Notes under the pieces: model-generated
What the model saw: the letters and a program-made list of their open reading frames with translations, nothing else
Told to the model about the DNA's origin: nothing
The model's database searches: none
In this document: positions 42,015 to 51,733 of the stretch, in pieces
How positions within the stretch are numbered: the stretch's first letter is position 1
How the letters are laid out: the number at the start of each line of letters is the position of its first letter
Source: Clostridiales bacterium
GTDB lineage: Bacteria > Bacillota > Clostridia > Peptostreptococcales > Acidaminobacteraceae
DNA: 64,000 nt
Direction of reading: 5' to 3'
Assembly: GCA_016342415.1 (NCBI GenBank)
Contig: JAEIOD010000010.1
Location: 23,351 to 87,350 of the forward strand
Translations under genes and position numbers: made by a program

Positions 42015-43358
42015 ATGAAAACAAAAAAACTTATCACTTTGGCAATTGTTGTTACATTATTATTAACGATGATCAGTTGCCAAGACACTACAAACGAAAT
42101 AAACCAATCACAAAATGATATTGTAACAAATGATGAAAACGAAACAACAACTGCCGAAGAATCTATGATTCTAGAAGCGATGAACGATGAAAACTATGTA
42201 ATTGTGGATACTCGTCTAAACGATAGTTATAATGGCTGGAATTTAGATGGTAAACCTGGTCACATCGAAGGGGCAGTTGACTTTTCTTACAACTGGTTAA
42301 CTGCTGATGAGGAGTTGTTAACAGAAACTCTAGACAACAAAGGGATTACTGCTGAAAAAAACATCATCTTATGTGATACTGATTCAGCTCATGCAGCGAA
42401 GGTTCAAGCTTACCTTGAAAAGAAAGGTTACCAATCGGTTTCAGTATTTGATTTGAATCAATGGACTGGCGCTTTGGTTCAATATGAAAATTATGAATTA
42501 ATCGTACCTGCTCAAATCGTTAAATCAATTATTGATGGTGAAAAACCTGAAAGTTTTGAGTCAGCAAGTAAAATTAAGATTGTAGAAGCAAGTTGGGGTG
42601 AAGCCAAAAACTCATATGATAAAGGTCATATCCCTACAGCATTTCACATCAATACAGATGCTGTAGAACCACCACCAGAGTGGATGTTGGCCTCTGATGA
42701 TATATTGCTTGAATTTCTTTTAAGCCACGGTTTTGAATCTACTGATACCGTTATTGTTACCGGTGAAGAACAAATGGCGGCTTATAGAGTGGCTGTCGTA
42801 TTAAGATATCTTGGTGTTAGTGATGTCAGAGTATTAAATGGCGGTACAAAAGCGTGGACCGATGCTGGTTATGACTTGGAAACAGACAGCCATGCAGTTC
42901 TTGCAGTAGAAAGCTTTGGTGCTGATATACCTGCAAACCCTGATATGATAGAAACAATTGATGAAGTACAAGTATCTTTACAAGATTCTTCATTTACTTT
43001 AGTAGATAATAGAACTTGGGAAGAACATATTGGCGAATCATCAGGATATTCTTACCACGATAAAAAAGGTCGAATTCCTGGATCTGTATTTGGTTATGCA
43101 GGATTTGAAAACGCCTACTCAATGTCTTATTTTAGAAACCCTGATAACACAATGAGAAGACCAGAAGAGTTTACTTCATTGTGGGAAGCTAACGGCATTG
43201 ACTTAAACAACAGATTGGCATTTATGTGTGGAAGCGGTTGGAGAGCAGCAGAAATCCTTTATTATGCAGATGTATATGGTCTTGACTCTATCACACTATA
43301 CAGTGATGGCTGGATCGGTTGGAGCAATAAGGGATTACCATCGGAAACAGGAGAATAG
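42015..43358 (+). CDS. lipoprotein with three rhodanese domains
   Basis: 447 aa. Lipoprotein signal with Cys at about residue 22 (LLTMISC), then three rhodanese-like domains at about 50-165, 180-300 and 315-445. Only the third has a full active-site loop (CGSGWRA). The first has CDTDSAH in that place and the second has no Cys there (TGEEQMA). Extracytoplasmic sulfurtransferase or thiol-handling protein. AAAGGAG precedes the ATG. It is followed 12 bp later by a small membrane protein, so probably an operon. Confidence 0.85.
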   Translation: MKTKKLITLAIVVTLLLTMISCQDTTNEINQSQNDIVTNDENETTTAEESMILEAMNDENYVIVDTRLNDSYNGWNLDGKPGHIEGAVDFSYNWLTADEELLTETLDNKGITAEKNIILCDTDSAHAAKVQAYLEKKGYQSVSVFDLNQWTGALVQYENYELIVPAQIVKSIIDGEKPESFESASKIKIVEASWGEAKNSYDKGHIPTAFHINTDAVEPPPEWMLASDDILLEFLLSHGFESTDTVIVTGEEQMAAYRVAVVLRYLGVSDVRVLNGGTKAWTDAGYDLETDSHAVLAVESFGADIPANPDMIETIDEVQVSLQDSSFTLVDNRTWEEHIGESSGYSYHDKKGRIPGSVFGYAGFENAYSMSYFRNPDNTMRRPEEFTSLWEANGIDLNNRLAFMCGSGWRAAEILYYADVYGLDSITLYSDGWIGWSNKGLPSETGE

Positions 43359-43369
43359 TTATTAGTAAG

Positions 43370-43741
43370 TTGGGTAAAATAATAAGACCGATACAATGGT
43401 TACCATTTATTGCGTTAATTCTACTTGAAAATTTAACAACAAGTCATCCCCTTGTTATGAGACATATATACACTAAAAAAATCTTGCATTTAAACTTTTT
43501 TACAACTCATATTAAGATTATCGTATCTATAATGATAATAGTATTTGCCTTAGTATTGATCTTTAAGTATAAGAAATATTTTGGTATAAGTTTCATCACA
43601 CTTTTTACAATAACCTTTCTCTGGTTACCTTATACCAATGATTTATTGGTATATACATATGGGATTGGTGTTATGGTATGGCTGTTTGTAGTTGAATCCG
43701 TATTAATAATCGCAAACGCACGGTCAAAAAAGATAAACTAA
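43370..43741 (+). CDS. small membrane protein downstream of the rhodanese lipoprotein
   Basis: About 123 aa, three to four hydrophobic helices (WLPFIALILLENL, IKIIVSIMIIVFALVLIF, YTYGIGVMVWLFVVESVLII). No family recognised. The start is uncertain: the TTG at 43370 has no good ribosome site and the first in-frame ATG is about 30 codons later. It shares a terminator with the rhodanese gene, so a linked role is possible. Confidence 0.6.
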   Translation: MGKIIRPIQWLPFIALILLENLTTSHPLVMRHIYTKKILHLNFFTTHIKIIVSIMIIVFALVLIFKYKKYFGISFITLFTITFLWLPYTNDLLVYTYGIGVMVWLFVVESVLIIANARSKKIN

Positions 43742-43758
43742 ATAGTCCTTTAAATGTT

Positions 43759-43798
43759 AAATAAGCTAGAGATCAATTGATCTTTAGCTTATTTTTTA
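43759..43798 (+). terminator. terminator of the rhodanese operon
   Basis: About 16-bp stem (43759-43774 / 43779-43794) with an AATT loop and a trailing T tract. Confidence 0.92.
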
Positions 43799-43822
43799 TT
43801 CAGACTTCTAAGCTCCCACTTG

Positions 43823-43838
43823 TTTCAAAGCTTTGAAA
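43823..43838. repeat. 16-bp perfect palindrome
   Basis: TTTCAAAGCTTTGAAA, with no intervening loop. It lies in a 190-bp gap that also has the dyad TTGATTTT (43895-43902) / AAAATCAA (43910-43917). Role unknown. Confidence 0.5.
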
Positions 43839-44008
43839 TTAGATTAATTGCAGGTGCCCTCTATCTTATGAGATAAAGTAGCATTTAGGTAAAATTGATT
43901 TTTAAATATAAAATCAAATCTCTTATAGAGAAAAACCGAAAAAAGTAAATGTCCCACTTGTGGTGAGTCTACAAATAGTGTAGAGTATTGAAGAAGAAAA
44001 GAGGTCCT

Positions 44009-45361
44009 ATGAAAAAATTAAGTTTAATAAAGATTTCAACACCCATTTTTTTTGAAATACTTTTATTCATGTTATTGGGTGTAGCAGATACATTTATGTT
44101 AAGTCACTATGGTACTTTAGAGATGTCAAAGATGGCTGTTGACGCTGTTGGTATGAGCAATCAAATCATCAACAATGTGAACATTTTATTTGCCTTTATA
44201 TCCGCAGGAACAGCAGTGTTGATTGCTCAAAATATTGGTGCAAACAACAAACGAGAAATCAAACGTATTTCCAGTGTTTCATTAGGTATGAACTTGATCA
44301 TCGGTACGATGTTCAGTTTATTGTTATTATGGCAAGGCAAAACTTTACTTTCACTTTTGGGTTTAGAAGGTGAACGATTGATATTGGCTTCGAAATACAT
44401 CAACATTGTTGGTGGTTTTATTATGATTCAAGCACTGTTAAATACCGTCACGGCAATCATTCGCAGTCACGGTGATACTCACGTAACACTCAAGGTGACA
44501 ATTGGTATGAACATCATGAATGTTATTGGAGACGCCATCTTCATTTATGGTCTTTTCGGAGCTCCGGTTTTGGGTGTCACAGGAGTTGCTATTGCAACAA
44601 CTGCAAGTCGCTTTGTAGCGCTTTTAATTTTGCTGATTATCCTGTTTAAATATTATATTGAGTTATCTGACTTGAAATTATTGTTCTTGAAACCAATTGA
44701 AGAAGTTATGATGTTACTAAAAATAGGAGTTCCTGCGGCAATGGAGAACTTGTCCTATAGCGTATCACAGACGGTTATTGCTTCACTTGTCATCACCAAC
44801 TTACCAGAAATAGCGTTTACTACACGCATATACGCGTTTCAAATTTCATGGTTCATGTTGTTATTGGGAGCAGCAATTGGACAAGGTACTCAAATCATGA
44901 TTGGTCAATATGTTGGAGCAGGTGAATTTGAACAAGCATATACAGTTTGTCTAAAAAACTTCAGAATTGCAATTTCTCTGACCATACCGCTAAGTATTGG
45001 ATTGTATATTTTTGGTGGACAACTGATTGGTTTATACACCACCGATCCAAACATAATAAAATTAGGTGCCGCTGTATTGATTGTAGATGCCATTTTAGAA
45101 CCGGGTAGAACTTCCAACTTGGTCATTATAAGTGGATTAAGAGGTGCTGGTGATGTTTTATTTCCAGTAGTCATTGGTATGATCTTCATGTGGGGATTTG
45201 CAGTTGGTTTAGGCTACTTCTTAGCAGTAACAATGGATATGGGATTGATCGGTTTCTGGATTGGTATGGCTTTCGATGAATGGCTTCGCGGGTTAGTGAT
45301 GCTTCTCAGATGGAAAAGCGGTATTTGGAAAACAAAAGTTATGGTAAAAAAAGCGATTTAG
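44009..45361 (+). CDS. MATE-family efflux transporter
   Basis: 450 aa, 12 predicted helices. MATE pattern: FFEILLFMLLGVADTFMLSHY at residues 11-31, later GVTGVAIATTASRFVALL, and GAGDVLFPVVIG near 390. Exports organic cations or drugs in exchange for Na or H. The start at 44009 follows AGAGG; the longer TTG frame has no site. Single gene between two terminators. Confidence 0.9.
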   Translation: MKKLSLIKISTPIFFEILLFMLLGVADTFMLSHYGTLEMSKMAVDAVGMSNQIINNVNILFAFISAGTAVLIAQNIGANNKREIKRISSVSLGMNLIIGTMFSLLLLWQGKTLLSLLGLEGERLILASKYINIVGGFIMIQALLNTVTAIIRSHGDTHVTLKVTIGMNIMNVIGDAIFIYGLFGAPVLGVTGVAIATTASRFVALLILLIILFKYYIELSDLKLLFLKPIEEVMMLLKIGVPAAMENLSYSVSQTVIASLVITNLPEIAFTTRIYAFQISWFMLLLGAAIGQGTQIMIGQYVGAGEFEQAYTVCLKNFRIAISLTIPLSIGLYIFGGQLIGLYTTDPNIIKLGAAVLIVDAILEPGRTSNLVIISGLRGAGDVLFPVVIGMIFMWGFAVGLGYFLAVTMDMGLIGFWIGMAFDEWLRGLVMLLRWKSGIWKTKVMVKKAI

Positions 45362-45386
45362 GATTTCTTCGTGAAATCCTTTTTTA
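45361..45386 (+). terminator. terminator of the MATE gene
   Basis: GGATTTC / GAAATCC (45361-45367 / 45373-45379) followed by T7. Confidence 0.9.
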
Positions 45387-45417
45387 TTACGAGGAATCCC
45401 TTGTTATTTTGGTCCAA

Positions 45418-45466
45418 GGCTAAACTCATGACAGTTAGATCCATTCTAACAGTCATAAGCTTAGCC
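45418..45466. repeat. 49-base near-perfect inverted repeat between convergent genes
   Basis: Symmetric arms GGCTAA-N4-ATGAC-A-GTTAGA around TCCAT, then TCTAAC-A-GTCAT-N4-TTAGCC. It lies between the terminators of two convergent genes and has no T tract of its own. Could be a transposon remnant, a small foldback element or an RNA structure. Confidence 0.55.
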
Positions 45467-45486
45467 ACTCTAGACTTATGTAATCT

Positions 45487-45537
45487 AAAAAAAATCAAAA
45501 AAAAGTAATGTTGGATGGTTTAAATCTCAACATTACT
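45487..45537 (-). terminator. terminator of the MFS gene at 45549
   Basis: 10-bp stem AGTAATGTTG (45504-45513) / CAACATTACT (45528-45537), followed on the minus strand by T8-GA-T8. Confidence 0.9.
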
Positions 45538-45548
45538 GAAATCGTAAT

Positions 45549-46766
45549 CTAATTCAATTCTGTAACTTCCACCTTGGTTGCTACATATAAATTCACAAGC
45601 GACATGACTGCAGCAATAAAAAAGATATATTGAGGACCAATTTTATCCCATATGATACCAGCTAGTATCGCACAAGAAATGGATACAACGTGATCCAGTG
45701 ACAGACCAAGCGATAAAGTAGGCGTAAAATCTGATGGTTTAACCAAAATGGATTTCAGATAAAGTGTTCGGATCATGCCCATCTGATTGGACATCTTATC
45801 TACAATGAATAGAATATAAGCCATAAGTACTGGTAATCCAGTTACAGGAATATGACTTGCTTTAAATAAAGCGGATAAAATACCATATAAAATATACACA
45901 CCGATAAAGGATAAGGCATCTGCATACAATAACTTTTTTACACCAAATTGATCGATCCATTTACCCAGTGCCGGTATAAAGAAGATACCTACCAAAGAAC
46001 CTATAATACTTAAAATAGAAAGTGTATCTACTTTCTTATTCAACAATTCGATTAAGACCCACGGACCATACACCAACATGATCTGTTTTTGCACACCGTA
46101 CATAACGGTTAGGACATAATAAAATTTGTACTCTTTTCTAAAAATAAACTTAACCCGTTTGTCAGAGACGATTTTATGATCTACCATTTTTGAAAGTATT
46201 GAATACAAGAATAAAACAACACTCATGACAATAGCTGCTACAACAAACACCCATTTGATATCTGATTCAAATGAAAACAATCCCGCTCTATACCCTATAA
46301 ATACCACGAGACCTGCTATCATAGTAAATCCAGTATAAACACCCTTATACTGCCCCATTCTTTTACCGATATTGCCTTTTTTAATCAGGTCCATACCAAT
46401 GGCATCTCTAAGAGGCATCGCCATATGTGAGCCCATAGAATGGATAAATATAAAGATCAACATAACATTATAGCTCGGTGTAAATAATCCCAGTACCAAA
46501 ACTCCAACTATGCCCAAAACATTGGCAAACATCGCTATCTTAATATCTGAAAAACCGGCAATTAAAGCGATTACAAATATCGTTAATACTCCGGGTAACT
46601 CTCTTGGAAATTCTATAAAACCTCTTTGTTCTGCTGTTACTTGATACACATCTTTGAAATAGTTTGATAATACACCACCGCTCAGCCCTGCAGCCAATGC
46701 CGATAACGCTATAATCAAAAAATATATTTTTAAAGCGGGACTCAAGCTTTTTATTTTTTCACCCAT
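45549..46766 (-). CDS. MFS transporter
   Basis: 405 aa, 12 predicted helices. N-terminal FLIIALSALAAGLSGGVLSNYF and a central loop between helices 6 and 7 (RKEYKFYYVLTVMYG) are typical MFS features, but no specific subfamily signature is seen. The start is ATG 46766, 5 bases after GAGG; an in-frame GTG at 46772 is part of that site. Substrate unknown. Single gene, divergent from the patatin gene. Confidence 0.8.
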   Translation of the reverse strand: MGEKIKSLSPALKIYFLIIALSALAAGLSGGVLSNYFKDVYQVTAEQRGFIEFPRELPGVLTIFVIALIAGFSDIKIAMFANVLGIVGVLVLGLFTPSYNVMLIFIFIHSMGSHMAMPLRDAIGMDLIKKGNIGKRMGQYKGVYTGFTMIAGLVVFIGYRAGLFSFESDIKWVFVVAAIVMSVVLFLYSILSKMVDHKIVSDKRVKFIFRKEYKFYYVLTVMYGVQKQIMLVYGPWVLIELLNKKVDTLSILSIIGSLVGIFFIPALGKWIDQFGVKKLLYADALSFIGVYILYGILSALFKASHIPVTGLPVLMAYILFIVDKMSNQMGMIRTLYLKSILVKPSDFTPTLSLGLSLDHVVSISCAILAGIIWDKIGPQYIFFIAAVMSLVNLYVATKVEVTELN

Positions 46767-46908
46767 ATTCACCTCACATTATTTCTATACCCTAACTATT
46801 ATATCATGTCCGACTTCATATACAATCATTACTAAATAATAATTAAATAATTTCTAAAAGCTTGAAATCGTTCATTATTCTAAATACAATGATTTTGAGG
46901 TGATAATT

Positions 46909-47760
46909 ATGAAAATTGGTTTGGTATTAGAAGGTGGCGGTTTTAGAGGTGTTTTCGTTGAAGGCATCACCAACTGGCTACTAGAGCAACAAATAGAATT
47001 ACCATATGTAATTGGTGTTTCAATGGGTGCAATCAATGGAACCAATTACGTCGCAAAACAAAATAAAAGAAATATAGAAATTATTGAACGATTTATTAAC
47101 GATCCAAGATATATAAGCAAAAGAAATTTAATCACCAAAGGTGGATTATTTGGTATGGATTTTATCTTTAATGATATCGCATACGTTCATCATCCTTTTG
47201 ATTTCAAAGCCTATGAGGAAACCACTCAGGAGTTGGTCATCGGTGCAATGAACTGTGAAACGGGCAGAACAACCTATATGAAAAAGTCTGAAAATTCGAC
47301 TGAAGACATGATGGTTGCACTTCGTGCTTCAGCAAGCCTTCCCTTCGTTTCACAGCAGGTAGACATTGAAAATATACCACATCTGGATGGTGGCATTACG
47401 GATCCTATTCCTGTAAGAAAAGCATTCGAAGATGGCTGTGACAAAGTTATTGTGGTTCTTACAAGAGATGAAAATTATGTAAAGGAATCCTTTAAAGGTG
47501 CCTCTATTTCAAAAGTGTTTTATAGAAAACACCCTAAAGTTCTGACCTCTTTACAATCAAGGCATTACATTTACACGGAAACCCAACACCACTTAAAAAC
47601 ACTTGAAGCTGAAGGTAAAGCATTGGTTATCAGGCCAAAATTCCCTCTGGATGTGTCTCGCACTGAAAAGGAATTTACAAAAGTCCACAAAGCATATACA
47701 GAAGGTTATCTAGTGGCCGAAGAAATGAAAGACGACATCATAAATTTTCTAAAAGCATAA
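46909..47760 (+). CDS. patatin-like phospholipase
   Basis: 283 aa. The oxyanion hole is GGGFRG at residues 9-14, the nucleophile Ser38 in GVSMG, and the catalytic Asp about 160 in DGGITDPIP: a complete Ser-Asp dyad of the RssA/YlbK type. Hydrolyses acyl esters of lipids; physiological substrate unknown. The start at 46909 follows GAGGTG. Followed 24 bp later by the ycaQ-like gene. Confidence 0.9.
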   Translation: MKIGLVLEGGGFRGVFVEGITNWLLEQQIELPYVIGVSMGAINGTNYVAKQNKRNIEIIERFINDPRYISKRNLITKGGLFGMDFIFNDIAYVHHPFDFKAYEETTQELVIGAMNCETGRTTYMKKSENSTEDMMVALRASASLPFVSQQVDIENIPHLDGGITDPIPVRKAFEDGCDKVIVVLTRDENYVKESFKGASISKVFYRKHPKVLTSLQSRHYIYTETQHHLKTLEAEGKALVIRPKFPLDVSRTEKEFTKVHKAYTEGYLVAEEMKDDIINFLKA

Positions 47761-47784
47761 TATTATATTAATGAAAGGATTGTT

Positions 47785-48972
47785 ATGATACTGACTAAAA
47801 AACAAGCTAGAAGAATTATCTTATGTCATCTTAATCTATTACAAGGTAAAACTCTAAAAGGTAAAGATGGCATCATGTCCTATATCAAAAAAGTGGGGTG
47901 TCTTCAATTTGATCCTTTAAACATTATTGCTATGAATCCACATTTGGTTTTACAATCACGTATTAAAGATTACAAACCGGAAATGTTATGGGACTTACTT
48001 TATAAAGATAGAAAACTTATGGATGGTTGGGATAAAAATATGGCCATTTATCCAATAGAAGATAGACCTTATTTTAAGAGATATTACGACACAGCCATTG
48101 AAACACATACTTGGCGAGATATAGACATATTGGATCATGTCCCTCTTATAAGAAAAGAAATTGAACAAATCGGTCCAGTGACTTCAAAAGATTTATCGGT
48201 TAATCATAAAGTTGATTGGTCATGGGCACCTACTTCTGTTTCTAGAGCGGTGCTGGATTTGATGTTCTTTACAGGTGAACTGATTATCTACAATAAACTT
48301 GGTAGCAGAAAAGTCTATGATTTTTCGAAGAATTATTTAGATCAAGCACTACTCAATCAAAAGGATCCAAATACTTCAGATGAGGATTACTTCAAATGGG
48401 GTGTTCTTAGACGAATCAATTCAATAGGTTTGATGTGGGATAAAGGAAGTGAAGCCTGGTTGGGCATCAGAAAAATGAAAAGCAAAGATAGGCAAACTGC
48501 TTTTTCATCTCTATATCAGGAAGGCATCTTGGAAAAGTTTGAAGTTGAAGGAGTTCCTTACAACTTTTATATGGATAAAACATACTTGCCACTACTTGAA
48601 GACATCAATAAGAAATATCATAAGAAAGTCTCGTTTATAGCAGCACTTGACAACTTCATTTGGGATAGAAAGCTGATCAGCACTTTATTTGATTTCAATT
48701 ACAAATGGGAAGTCTATACACCAGAAAAAGAAAGACGATTCGGTTACTATGTTTTACCGATATTATACGGTGATGTGTTTATAGGCCGTATAGAACCAGT
48801 ATTTGATAAGAAAAGTAAGAACCTTCTAATCAGAGGATTGTGGTTAAACCAGTTCCCGGATAAAGCATTTAAAAAATCGCTTATAGAATTCAAGGAGTTC
48901 CTTGGTGCTACTGATATCACATATGGCGATAAAACTCCTGAAACACTTAAATGGTTACAAGAGATCATGTAA
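47785..48972 (+). CDS. YcaQ/AlkX-family winged-helix DNA glycosylase
   Basis: 395 aa, normal for the HTH_42/YcaQ family, which unhooks DNA interstrand crosslinks and removes bulky alkyl adducts. Family blocks: ILTKKQARRIILCHLNLL at the start, VGCLQFDPLNII near 40-51 (the QxD motif with Gln and Asp), and KLMDGWDKNMAIYP. Co-transcribed with the patatin gene. Confidence 0.85.
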   Translation: MILTKKQARRIILCHLNLLQGKTLKGKDGIMSYIKKVGCLQFDPLNIIAMNPHLVLQSRIKDYKPEMLWDLLYKDRKLMDGWDKNMAIYPIEDRPYFKRYYDTAIETHTWRDIDILDHVPLIRKEIEQIGPVTSKDLSVNHKVDWSWAPTSVSRAVLDLMFFTGELIIYNKLGSRKVYDFSKNYLDQALLNQKDPNTSDEDYFKWGVLRRINSIGLMWDKGSEAWLGIRKMKSKDRQTAFSSLYQEGILEKFEVEGVPYNFYMDKTYLPLLEDINKKYHKKVSFIAALDNFIWDRKLISTLFDFNYKWEVYTPEKERRFGYYVLPILYGDVFIGRIEPVFDKKSKNLLIRGLWLNQFPDKAFKKSLIEFKEFLGATDITYGDKTPETLKWLQEIM

Positions 48973-49107
48973 TGTTATTTCAGAAGCCAATAAGTAGCTA
49001 TCAATTTATCATTACATGAAAGTACATTCAATGCACACTCTGTATTTCTATTGTTTTTCAAAATGTTATATACTCTTTCAAAGAACTATGTTATGATGTT
49101 CTAGAAA
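48973..49107. other. intergenic region after the ycaQ-like gene
   Basis: AT-rich; no terminator immediately after the stop. An extended -10 (TGTTATGAT at about 49089-49097) lies just upstream of the GC-rich element at 49108-49167. Confidence 0.5.
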
Positions 49108-49167
49108 TAAAACGCTTGCACAGCGGGCTCGTACCTCTTCGGAGATGCGAGCCATTTTCATTTTTTG
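49108..49167 (+). ncRNA. possible small RNA ending in a strong terminator
   Basis: GC-rich island in AT-rich surroundings. Small hairpin CGCT (49113-49116) / AGCG (49122-49125), directly followed by a long one: GGCTCG (49126-49131) / CGAGCC (49148-49153) with an internal CTC / GAG stem and a TTCG-type tetraloop, then ATTTTCATTTTTT. An extended -10 lies about 12 bases upstream of 49108. It could also be only the terminator of the patatin-ycaQ operon. No known RNA family recognised. Confidence 0.4.
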
Positions 49168-49244
49168 ACATCGAGTTTTTGTCACCATTTCTAAGAATCT
49201 TATAAGACCAAATACGCGTCAACACACCATTATGCTGCTTACAC

Positions 49245-49285
49245 AAAAAGATGTTTGGTTTCGATGACTACCGAACCCAAACATC
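49245..49285 (-). terminator. terminator of the beta-propeller gene
   Basis: 14-bp stem with one mismatch (49250-49263 / 49272-49285) and an 8-base loop, followed on the minus strand by TTTTTG. It lies about 90 bases after the stop. Confidence 0.75.
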
Positions 49286-49371
49286 AATCAACTTATAAAT
49301 CTTCCATTCTGAGATATACCACTCCCATAACTATGAGCAATTGGAACTACTATACCAAACATCACAAACAC

Positions 49372-51498
49372 CTATCGTCTTAATACATCCAATAACTTAA
49401 GTGATTCAAAATCATTTAGTTTCAGCCAGTTGTTTGAAAGTGTATATAAATCGTTTCCGATGTACATGATTCGAGTCACACTGTCATTGTAATCATAGTA
49501 TGTCTTTACGTTTTCAGCCAATGCATTGTGTGTAATCATGCCTTTGAAATTCAACATCCCTTCTTCTGTGAAGTTAAAGATATAAGCATCATTTGAGTAA
49601 CTTACATAGTTATCACTTATAACTCTCACAGGTATTGCCAGTATGTTCTTTTCCTTGTTGAAAAGAAAAGCTTTGTGGTCATAAGAAACATCTGTACTAC
49701 TGTTGCCGTTTCCAAGTATAATTTTATCTTTTTCTACAGGATTTTTAAAATCACTTACATCAAATAAGGATATTTTCACACCACTGTTGACGACTCTTCC
49801 ACCAATAATCTCCGTTTCCATGCCCACACCAATGATCGTTTGATCATCATATGGATGTAAGTAACTGCTGTATCCCGGAATCTTCAAATATCCCATCACT
49901 TCTGGTTCTATTGGATTTGAAGTGTCGATCACATAAAATGGATCCACTTGTCTATACGTCACCATATAGACCTTGTCTTCAATCATCCTAGTACTATAAA
50001 TGGTCTCTCCAGGTGCCAGATTCTCAACAGCCCCAGTTTGATTTAAATCTTGATCGAGAATATATAAATTATTAAGTGTGGTGTTGCCTAATCCTACATC
50101 TTCAGAACCCCATCTTGTTGTTGCTATTCTAAAATGATCATTGTACTCATCCATTGCAAATTGGTTGATGATATAACCGGGAACATTTCCTTTGGTTTTA
50201 AAGTCAACTGTTCCTTGATAAAGGTTAAATGAGAAGATATCAGTACTCTCATTCCAATCTCTCCACCACATACTGCTATTTGTTTGCATCGTCAAATACA
50301 GAGTATCCTTATCTGCATATAAGATATTGCCACCACCTATGTATGCATCAACATCAAGGCCTTCCAATGTTAAATTATTCAGATTTATACCTATCGTATA
50401 AACGATGTTGTTGTTGACATGCCCCGGGAAGTAAGAAAGTTCTTCATACCCGATTTCAGAGCTACTGATCTGATTTTCAGCATCCCCTTCTAGAAGGATT
50501 GGCATGATCGGATCTAGATAGTGTGCATACTGATTCGCTACTATATACACATAGTCTTCTACAAGTCTTGCCGATAAGTAATCTCCTTCTACGCCAAATG
50601 ATTTAATCAGTTTTGGTGCTTCATTTTCAAGGTTTTTAATATCATAACATTTTATCATAAGCGCGTCAGGCTTATAAACCGGTGCAATCATAATTCTATT
50701 GCCCTCTTCATATGTTAGTATTTCAGTCCGAGTTTCATTTCCGATGAGTACTAACTTATCGCTTGTGATAAAAAACTGTTGCGGGTAAAATCCTGTTTCC
50801 TGTATCGTGTGAAGGACTTTTAAGTTATTTCGTCCAGTTGTTATGACCTGTAATTTTTCATCACGTAAAGCATAGATGTAATTGGCATCTATTTTAACTA
50901 TATCCGCTTCGTCAACACCTTCTACTTGGGTGTTGGTTTCAGAAACATCCTCCTCAGCCTCTCGAACCTCATCTAACGTTTCCATACCGGTCATCGGCAT
51001 ATCCTCAATGAAAATTTTATCATAAGCCAACTGATTTGGATAAAATGACATCAGCTTTTCATATTCCGCTTTACTCTTTAATTTCGGTAATTCTCCATTT
51101 AATCCTTTTAATCCGTCATAAAACCTGATTGTAGTTGTTGTTACAAAAGAATAGGATTCAAAGATCTGACCCACCGTCTCTAAAGATAAGTACATACGGC
51201 CATTTATTATTATTGGTGGCGTCATACCATCAACAAGTACGCCATCTCTAAGTAAGTATTGATCATCCGCTCTTACATAAACAATGTTATTATCCTTTTC
51301 AATTTCGACCATTCGTGTTTTAGATTGCCAAGTCACTGTATACCCCAGACCTTCGAATGTTTTTCTTAGAGGGATATAATCTTTATTGGCATGTACACTT
51401 TTTTGAATATCCACGTAAATATTCTCAGTAAATGCAAACGTCAGAATACTAACGATTACCAACATCAATGTAATTAACAACATAATTGTCTTTTTCAT
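49372..51498 (-). CDS. secreted beta-propeller protein with copper-amine-oxidase-type N-domain
   Basis: 708 aa. Signal peptide (about residues 1-23), then a copper-amine-oxidase-like N-terminal domain (PLRKTFEGLGYTVTWQ and MYLSLETVGQIF, about 25-130), which in Clostridia acts as a wall-associated module. Residues about 175-700 form the 'beta-propeller domain' family (NTQVEGVDEADIVKIDANYIY motif near 190). Exported, probably surface-bound. No catalytic residues recognised. Single gene. Confidence 0.88.
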   Translation of the reverse strand: MKKTIMLLITLMLVIVSILTFAFTENIYVDIQKSVHANKDYIPLRKTFEGLGYTVTWQSKTRMVEIEKDNNIVYVRADDQYLLRDGVLVDGMTPPIIINGRMYLSLETVGQIFESYSFVTTTTIRFYDGLKGLNGELPKLKSKAEYEKLMSFYPNQLAYDKIFIEDMPMTGMETLDEVREAEEDVSETNTQVEGVDEADIVKIDANYIYALRDEKLQVITTGRNNLKVLHTIQETGFYPQQFFITSDKLVLIGNETRTEILTYEEGNRIMIAPVYKPDALMIKCYDIKNLENEAPKLIKSFGVEGDYLSARLVEDYVYIVANQYAHYLDPIMPILLEGDAENQISSSEIGYEELSYFPGHVNNNIVYTIGINLNNLTLEGLDVDAYIGGGNILYADKDTLYLTMQTNSSMWWRDWNESTDIFSFNLYQGTVDFKTKGNVPGYIINQFAMDEYNDHFRIATTRWGSEDVGLGNTTLNNLYILDQDLNQTGAVENLAPGETIYSTRMIEDKVYMVTYRQVDPFYVIDTSNPIEPEVMGYLKIPGYSSYLHPYDDQTIIGVGMETEIIGGRVVNSGVKISLFDVSDFKNPVEKDKIILGNGNSSTDVSYDHKAFLFNKEKNILAIPVRVISDNYVSYSNDAYIFNFTEEGMLNFKGMITHNALAENVKTYYDYNDSVTRIMYIGNDLYTLSNNWLKLNDFESLKLLDVLRR

Positions 51499-51733
51499 GA
51501 TTCTACCTCATTCCTTTTCGATTCCATGCAATATACGCCTATCAATAACAAGCAATTTTCTTCTTATCCGGGATTAACTTATCAATACACCATTCACTGT
51601 TCCTATACCCATCAATTTTCGAGAAAAACGACTAATACAATTCATGATAGTTTCACACTTTAGCTAAAGATGTATAAAAGACCAAAAGGATACTCTTGCG
51701 TAATAACACAAGAGCATCAACTTAATACTACTT

